Part shown: piece after piece, positions 58,694-64,000 of the stretch
How positions within the stretch are numbered: position 1 is the first letter of the stretch
Layout of the letters: every line of letters begins with the position of its first letter
Made by a program: the position numbers and the translations under genes
The notes under the pieces: model-generated
The model's database searches: none
Told to the model about the DNA's origin: nothing
Seen by the model: the letters and a program-made list of their open reading frames with translations, nothing else
Assembly: GCA_903832295.1 (NCBI GenBank)
Contig: CAILAZ010000348.1
Location: 17,137 to 81,136, forward strand
DNA: 64,000 nucleotides
Reading direction: 5' to 3'
Source of the DNA: an uncultured Acidobacteriota bacterium
GTDB taxonomy: Bacteria > Acidobacteriota > Terriglobia > Terriglobales > Acidobacteriaceae

Positions 58694-60463
58694 ATGCGAG
58701 TGAGTTTTGTGGTAGCTCCGGTGCTGTCAGTTGCGCGGCCCGCCCTGGGCGTATCCCTGCTGAAGGCATGCCTCGCAAGGGCGGGCGTCGAATCGCGCAT
58801 ACACTACGCAAACCTCTCTTTTGCAGCGCAGGAGGGGCTGGAGTGGAATGAGTTTCTGGCCGAGCGAATTCCGGCGGACCTGCTGGCTGGAGAATGGATA
58901 TTCTCGCGCACCAACAGCGTAAGGAAGTATGCGGAAAAGCTGAGGCAAACAGTTGATGCAGAGATCGTGGATCGCCTCATGGAGACACGTCGACGGGCCG
59001 GGGAGTTTCTCGCCAGGGAAGTGGAGAAGATCGCCGCCTACGGCGCAGACATCGTAGGCTTCTCCTCGAGCTTTCAGCAGAGCTGCGCATCACTGGCAAT
59101 GGCTTCCATGCTGAAGAGGATGCGTCCGGCGGTGGTCACCTGCTTTGGCGGCGCGAATTGCGAGTCGCCGATGGGAGAGGCTTTGCGGCGTTGTTATCCG
59201 CAGATTGATCATGTGTTTTCCGGCGAAGCGGAAGAGACATTTGTAGCGTTTGTGACGAGCTATGCGCGCGGCGCTGTGCGGCCAACGCTGAACGTGATGG
59301 ACTCGACGCAGAGAGCAAACCACTTTGTCGATTTGGATCAACAGCCGGTTCCTGATTTCTCTGACTATTTTGAGGGGTTGCGGCAAGCGGAAGCGCTTGC
59401 GCCGGTAGAGGTGTCTCTGCCGTTTGAGGCCTCGCGCGGTTGCTGGTGGGGGGCAAAACATCACTGCACCTTTTGCGGACTCAATGGCGGGGCGCTGACG
59501 TACCGATCAAAATCAGCGGGCAAGGTGCTGGAGGAACTGCGGATACTCCGGGAGAGATGGGGAATCGACCGCTTTTCCGCCTCCGACAACATCCTGAACC
59601 CAGGGCATATTCCAGACGTGCTTGCGGAGCTGGACGCGCAAGGCTCGAGCCTGGAATTGTTCTTTGAAATCAAGGCAAACACGACGCTCGAACAGTTAAG
59701 GACCATGGCGCGCGCAGGAGTGAGCTGGGTGCAGCCGGGCATTGAGAGCCTGGACGATGAATTGCTGCAGAAGCTGGAAAAGGGCGTGTCTCTGCTGCTG
59801 AATCTGCGGCTGCTGCGCTCGTGTGCGGAGGTGGGGATGCGCGCGGGATGGAACCTTCTGACAGGAATTCCAGGAGAGAGCGATGAGCAGTACGAGAACA
59901 TTGTGGCGCTGATTCCGAAGATCGAACACCTTGAGCCTCCCGACCTCTGCGTACCCATTCGCATTGATCGATATAGTCCGTACTTCGAGAGGCCGGAAGA
60001 GTTCGGATTTCGCGGGATGAAGCCAGCCTGGGCGTACGAGCATATCTTCGATGTAGCGGAGGCGGAGCGCGTGAAACTGGCGTACTTCTTCCACGCGGAA
60101 TGCGGTGCCACGGCGGGCGCGGAGGTGCTTGCGCGACTGAAGGCCGGAGTGGACGAGTGGCGCGGGCGCTTTCACCAGGCGTCTGCTCCGACGCTGTTTG
60201 CGGCAAAGGTTCAACAGGGAACGCTGGTGGTGGACACGAGAAGCTGTGCAAAGCAGCGGATGCGAATGCTGTCTGCATGTGAAGCAGACCTGCTGGCAAC
60301 CCTGCGTGATCCGGTGCGATATGAGTTCGCGGAAAAGCAGCTTGGCGCAAAGTACGACGCCGGCTCGCTACGCGCCGCATACGCAGAGCTGCTGGGCGCA
60401 GCGTACGTGGTGGCCAGTGGAGGCAAGGCGCTGAGCGTGGTGACGGAGAAGATTGCGAGCTGA
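58694..60463 (+). CDS. B12-binding radical SAM protein, RiPP-maturation (rSAM C-methyltransferase, TIGR03975-like) family
   Basis: N-term B12-binding-like region; ASRGCWWGAKHHCTFCGLNGGALTYRSKS (CX7CX2C); GIESLDDELLQKLEKGVSLLLNLRLLRSCAEVGMRAGWNLLTGIPGESDEQY. Confidence 0.88.
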   Translation: MRVSFVVAPVLSVARPALGVSLLKACLARAGVESRIHYANLSFAAQEGLEWNEFLAERIPADLLAGEWIFSRTNSVRKYAEKLRQTVDAEIVDRLMETRRRAGEFLAREVEKIAAYGADIVGFSSSFQQSCASLAMASMLKRMRPAVVTCFGGANCESPMGEALRRCYPQIDHVFSGEAEETFVAFVTSYARGAVRPTLNVMDSTQRANHFVDLDQQPVPDFSDYFEGLRQAEALAPVEVSLPFEASRGCWWGAKHHCTFCGLNGGALTYRSKSAGKVLEELRILRERWGIDRFSASDNILNPGHIPDVLAELDAQGSSLELFFEIKANTTLEQLRTMARAGVSWVQPGIESLDDELLQKLEKGVSLLLNLRLLRSCAEVGMRAGWNLLTGIPGESDEQYENIVALIPKIEHLEPPDLCVPIRIDRYSPYFERPEEFGFRGMKPAWAYEHIFDVAEAERVKLAYFFHAECGATAGAEVLARLKAGVDEWRGRFHQASAPTLFAAKVQQGTLVVDTRSCAKQRMRMLSACEADLLATLRDPVRYEFAEKQLGAKYDAGSLRAAYAELLGAAYVVASGGKALSVVTEKIAS

Positions 60464-60469
60464 GAAAAA

Positions 60470-60546
60470 TGGTCGGGATGGGCAGATTTGAACTGCCGAC
60501 CCCTCGCACCCCAAGCGAGTGCTCTACCAGGCTGAGCCACATCCCG
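60470..60546 (-). tRNA. tRNA-Pro (anticodon GGG), CCA encoded
   Basis: CGGGATGTGGCTCAGCCTGGTAGAGCACTCGCTTGGGGTGCGAGGGGTCGGCAGTTCAAATCTGCCCATCCCGACCA; 7-bp acceptor stem, loop TTGGGGT. Confidence 0.95.
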
Positions 60547-60615
60547 ACGGTTTACGGCGCGGGTGCGCCGAAGGGGTGAATTGATTTTAGCACTGCGCGG
60601 AGAAGAGCGGAGTGG

Positions 60616-60641
60616 AAAACGCGGGCACGGCGGCCCGCGTT
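60616..60641 (-). terminator. Terminator downstream of Fe(2+)-trafficking protein gene
   Basis: AAACGCGGGC-acggcg-GCCCGCGTTT with T-run on minus strand. Confidence 0.7.
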
Positions 60642-60674
60642 TCACTTTTTGCGAAAAAGCCGCATGGATAGCGA

Positions 60675-60947
60675 CTACGGCGCGGGTGGCTTGTAGCCCT
60701 CGGGAGCCTGGCCTCCGGTGCCGAAGAAATATTGCTCCATCTGCTGGACGATGAAGTCCTGATGCTCTTTCTTCCAGGGCTGGAGGCGGTATTCGTTGAG
60801 GAGCATCTTCATGTGGTTCTGCCACTCTGCCCAGGCTTGTTTGCTGATGTTCTCGTAGATTCGCTGCCCGAGAGGGCTGTCAAAGGGCGCTTCTTCAAGG
60901 CCTTCGGCCTCGCGTCCCAGCTTTGCGCATTGCACCATGTGTGCCAT
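60675..60947 (-). CDS. Probable Fe(2+)-trafficking protein / oxidative damage protection (YggX family)
   Basis: MVQCAKLGREAEGLEEAPFDSPLGQRIYENISKQAWAEWQNHMKMLLNEYRL. Confidence 0.93.
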   Translation of the reverse strand: MAHMVQCAKLGREAEGLEEAPFDSPLGQRIYENISKQAWAEWQNHMKMLLNEYRLQPWKKEHQDFIVQQMEQYFFGTGGQAPEGYKPPAP

Positions 60948-61149
60948 AAGAAAGGTCCTCGTACTGGATGTCTTGGATGATTGTACTAGCGAGGGGCGTG
61001 GATTCGGCAAGAGGGAGGGGTGGCAAAGGATTGACCGGCGGGGTAATGGTTGGAGGTGGGGGGAGTGACGGGGTGGGCAATGGTTGAGGCAGGTCCGGAA
61101 GGATTAACTCTTGGTGTATCCGGTTTTGGGCTTATGGTTTACTGCCTCG

Positions 61150-63672
61150 CTAATATTTCTTGCGTATGCGTCCACGCTTGGCGGGAGTGGGGCGTTCGTC
61201 GATGAGAGCGAACTGGAGTTTGCGTTCGACACGGTCGATGCGGTCGAGTACGACGCGGATGCGATCTCCGAGGGAGAAGGTTTTGCGGGAGCGCTGGCCG
61301 ATGATCTGGCGGGTGGTGTCGTGAAAGACGTAGCGGTCGTCGTACATGGAGTTGAGGGGGATGAGTCCTTCGACGAAGAGGTCGGTGAGTTCGACGAAGA
61401 TTCCGTACTTTGTGATGCTGACGATGAGGCCGTCGAAATCTTCGCCGACACGGTCAGACATGAACTTCATCTTCTTCCACTCGACGAGTTCGCGCTCGGC
61501 GGCGTCGGCGCGGCGCTCGGCGAAGCTCGCGTCCTCGGCCTGTTGGCGGAGTTCGTCCTCGGGGATGGGGCCGGGGAGAGCGGGGCGATGGGAGTCGGAT
61601 TTCGCGGACTCTTTCGCGGGGCGCTTCTTCGCGGGGTGCGCGGCAGAGGCCGCCGCTCCGGCGCCGGCGGCAGGCCAGAGGGCGTCGGCATTTTGCTGGA
61701 CGTGTTTGCCGGAGCCGATGGCGAGGGTGCCTTCGTGACGCTCGGCGCTCTTGGCGAGGACTCCTTTGAGGATGCGGTGGATGAGGAGATCGGGGAAGCG
61801 GCGGATGGGAGAGGTGAAGTGGGTGTAGCAGGTGGCGGCGAGGGCGAAGTGTCCGTCGTTGACCTCAGAGTAGCGCGCCTGTTTGAGGGAGCGCAGCATG
61901 AGGTAGCTGACGATGCGCTCCTCGGGCTTGCCGGCGATTTTGGCGGCGAGCTTTTGGTACATGTTGGGAGTGATGGCGACTTCCTGCGGGACTTCGACCT
62001 CACGGGGCTTGTTGCGGTGGGCGGTGGAGCGGGAGTTGGCGGCGCGGTGGTCTGGCTTGATGCGGAAGCGCGAGATGGGGAGGGCTCCGATGCCGAGGGA
62101 GTAGCCGAAGGCAGCGGCGAGATTCTCAAAGTCGTGGACGCGCTTGGGGTCGGGCGGTTCGTGAACGCGGTAGATGGAGGCGACGCCTTTGTGTTCGAGG
62201 TAGGTGGCGACGGTCTCATTGGCGGCGAGCATGAACTCCTCGATGAGGCGATGGGCGAAGAGGCGCTCGGAGCGGGTGACGCTCTGCATGAGGCCATTGG
62301 CGTCGAATTCGATGAGAGGCTCGGGGAGATCGAAGTCGATGGAGCCGCGGCGCTGGCGCTTGTCATTGAGGACTTCGGCGAGCTCCTGCATGAGGAGGAA
62401 ATTCTCGACGAGGGGAGCGTAGCGGGCGCGGGCTTCCGGCTCGCCGTCCAGCACCTGCTGGACGGCGGTGTAGGTCATACGTTCGGCGGAGCGAATGACG
62501 CCGGGCATGATTTCATAGGAGACGACTTCGCCGCGGGCGTCGATCTGCATGACGCAGGACATGACGAGGCGCTCCACCTGGGGACGCAGGGAGCAGATAT
62601 CGGTGGAGAGTTCGAGGGGGAGCATGGGGATGGCGCGGTCAGGGAAGTAGACGCTGGTGCCGCGGATTTCGGCCTCGCGGTCGATGTCCATGCCGGGGCG
62701 GATGTAGTGGGCGACGTCGGCGATGTGAACCTGGAGTTCGTAGTGGCCGCCGGGGAATTTGCGGACGAGCACGGCATCGTCGAAGTCGCGGGCGGTTTCG
62801 CCGTCAATGGTGACGATGGGGAGCGCGCGGAAGTCGCGGCGTGCGGCAAGTTCGGCGGGCGGGATCTGGGCGGAGATGGCGCGAGCCTCGGCGATGACCG
62901 AGGAGGGAAAGTGGTGGGGCAGGTGGTGCTTGCGGATGATGATCTCGACATCGACGCCGAAGTCGTCTTCATAGCCGATGACTTCGACGAGGCGTCCGCG
63001 AGGGTTCTTGGTGGCGGTGGGCCAGTTGGTGATTTCGCAATCGACGACGACGCCTTCGAGGTCTTCCCATGGACGGCGGCTGGCCTCGTTGCCGATGACG
63101 CGGTCCTGGGCGAGGCGGGCGGCAGCCTCGGAGGGGGCGGGGAGGATCTCGTCGCCTTCGGCGATGATGATGTCCATCTTGATGCGGTCATCGATGGGGC
63201 GGACGTAGTTCTGGCGGTGGCCGTAGTGGAAGGTGCCGACGACGGTGGGGTGGGCGCGCTCCATGACGCGGACGATGCGGCCTTCGGCGCGGCCCTGGCG
63301 GGAGTGGGGAGAGAGTTCGACGAGAACCTGGTCGCCGTGCATGGCCTCGGCGGTGTCAAAGGGCGGGATGAAGACGTCTCCCTGGAGGCGCTCGCGGGCT
63401 TCGCGGTCAGCAGGACGGACGAAGCCGAAACCGTCGCGATGCATGGAGAGAGTGCCGACGACGAGGTTGCGATTGACGGCCGCGGCGGCGATGGCATAGC
63501 GGTCCCGGGCGACGAGGACGAGTTTGCCGCGGACGACGAGGTCGGCGAGGAGGGATTCGAGCTCCTGGCGCTCGCGTCCACGGAGAGAGAGTTCGCGGAT
63601 GAGCTGCTTGTATCCGGCAGCCTTGTGGGGCTGGTCGTCGATGTAATGGAGGAGATCGCTTTCAGAGATCAT
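61150..63672 (-). CDS. rnr: Ribonuclease R
   Basis: VTIDGETARDFDDAVLVRKFPGGHYELQVHIADVAHYIRPG; RNB domain plus C-terminal S1 (FDGLIVSITKYGIFVELTDLFVEGLIPL). Confidence 0.94.
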   Translation of the reverse strand: MISESDLLHYIDDQPHKAAGYKQLIRELSLRGRERQELESLLADLVVRGKLVLVARDRYAIAAAAVNRNLVVGTLSMHRDGFGFVRPADREARERLQGDVFIPPFDTAEAMHGDQVLVELSPHSRQGRAEGRIVRVMERAHPTVVGTFHYGHRQNYVRPIDDRIKMDIIIAEGDEILPAPSEAAARLAQDRVIGNEASRRPWEDLEGVVVDCEITNWPTATKNPRGRLVEVIGYEDDFGVDVEIIIRKHHLPHHFPSSVIAEARAISAQIPPAELAARRDFRALPIVTIDGETARDFDDAVLVRKFPGGHYELQVHIADVAHYIRPGMDIDREAEIRGTSVYFPDRAIPMLPLELSTDICSLRPQVERLVMSCVMQIDARGEVVSYEIMPGVIRSAERMTYTAVQQVLDGEPEARARYAPLVENFLLMQELAEVLNDKRQRRGSIDFDLPEPLIEFDANGLMQSVTRSERLFAHRLIEEFMLAANETVATYLEHKGVASIYRVHEPPDPKRVHDFENLAAAFGYSLGIGALPISRFRIKPDHRAANSRSTAHRNKPREVEVPQEVAITPNMYQKLAAKIAGKPEERIVSYLMLRSLKQARYSEVNDGHFALAATCYTHFTSPIRRFPDLLIHRILKGVLAKSAERHEGTLAIGSGKHVQQNADALWPAAGAGAAASAAHPAKKRPAKESAKSDSHRPALPGPIPEDELRQQAEDASFAERRADAAERELVEWKKMKFMSDRVGEDFDGLIVSITKYGIFVELTDLFVEGLIPLNSMYDDRYVFHDTTRQIIGQRSRKTFSLGDRIRVVLDRIDRVERKLQFALIDERPTPAKRGRIRKKY

Positions 63673-63742
63673 TCGTCGATGGTGTGATGGTATCGCGTTA
63701 TGGGGAAGATGCGCGAGAGGCGCTTCGATTCTGCGGGGGAAG

Positions 63743-63860
63743 ATCGATTGGTGGTTGGAAAGGTTGGAGCGGGGGGCGGGAGGGGAATCGATTGGTGGTT
63801 GGAAAGCTTGGAGCGGTGGGCGGGAGGAATCGATTGGTGGTTGGAAAGCTTGGAGCGGAA
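63743..63860. repeat. Three-copy direct repeat, about 42-44 bp period
   Basis: ATCGATTGGTGGTTGGAAAG(G/C)TTGGAGCGG at 63743, 63787 and 63829. Confidence 0.95.
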
Positions 63861-63882
63861 TTGGAGGGATGAGCGGCGCTGG

Positions 63883-63908
63883 GGTCCTTCGCTGCGCTCA
63901 GGATGACA
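63883..63908. repeat. Dispersed bacterial intergenic repeat of the 'HPERSEG'-encoding type
   Basis: GGTCCTTCGCTGCGCTCAGGATGACA; reverse frame reads CHPERSEGPQRR. Confidence 0.6.
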
Positions 63909-63938
63909 CTTCAACCAAGAACCAAAAAGCAAGAGCAA

Positions 63939-64000
63939 GAGCAAGGGCAGGGGCAAAGCAAGGGCAGGGGCAGAGCAAGGGCAGGGGCAGAGCAAGGGCA
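63939..64000. repeat. 17-bp tandem repeat array truncated by window end
   Basis: (G/A)AGCAAGGGCAGGGGCA repeated from 63939, 956, 973, 990. Confidence 0.95.

Noticed and set aside
61111-63687. 858-aa + strand ORF covering the whole window of rnr
   Set aside because: Antisense shadow ORF in GC-rich DNA; composition (Asp/Glu/Gly/Val-rich) is the mirror of rnr codon usage, and the opposite strand is a clear RNase R
63669-63995. 108-aa minus ORF MLCPCPCSAPALALPLPL...CHPERSEG...
   Set aside because: Translation of tandem and dispersed repeats; the CHPERSEG peptide is a known annotation artefact
63743-64000. Possible CRISPR array at the right edge
   Set aside because: Units are contiguous direct repeats without unique spacers of regular length and no cas gene is nearby

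Overview
This 64 kb window of GC-rich bacterial chromosome has gene content typical of an Acidobacteria-like Gram-negative; the taxonomy is an inference. Most of it is ordinary housekeeping: asnA, gatB, waaA-lpxK, coaX, comEC, a heptose block (GT9, hldC, hldA), miaA, moaC, dacB, panC/panB, purE/purD, mntH-like, pyrR-pyrB-pyrC, recQ, kbl/tdh, an S53 sedolisin and rnr. One tRNA-Pro(GGG) is present. No CRISPR array, transposase, integrase or phage gene was recognised. The most interesting regions are: (i) a B12-type radical SAM protein of the RiPP-maturation family (CX7CX2C, 'CWWGAKHHCTFCGLNG') at 58694-60463, apparently orphan, divergent from a large secreted S53 protease and convergent with tRNA-Pro; (ii) a promoter- and terminator-bounded structured RNA candidate of about 175 nt upstream of a MerR gene (52126-52337); (iii) a 46-aa single-TM protein missing from the ORF track (25030-25170); (iv) a BLUF-like protein that lacks the catalytic Tyr; (v) a TonB-like gene with an ideal SD but no canonical start codon at the expected position; and (vi) a tandem-repeat-rich intergenic region at the right edge. 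All calls were read by eye from the sequence and the supplied ORF track; no database search was run.
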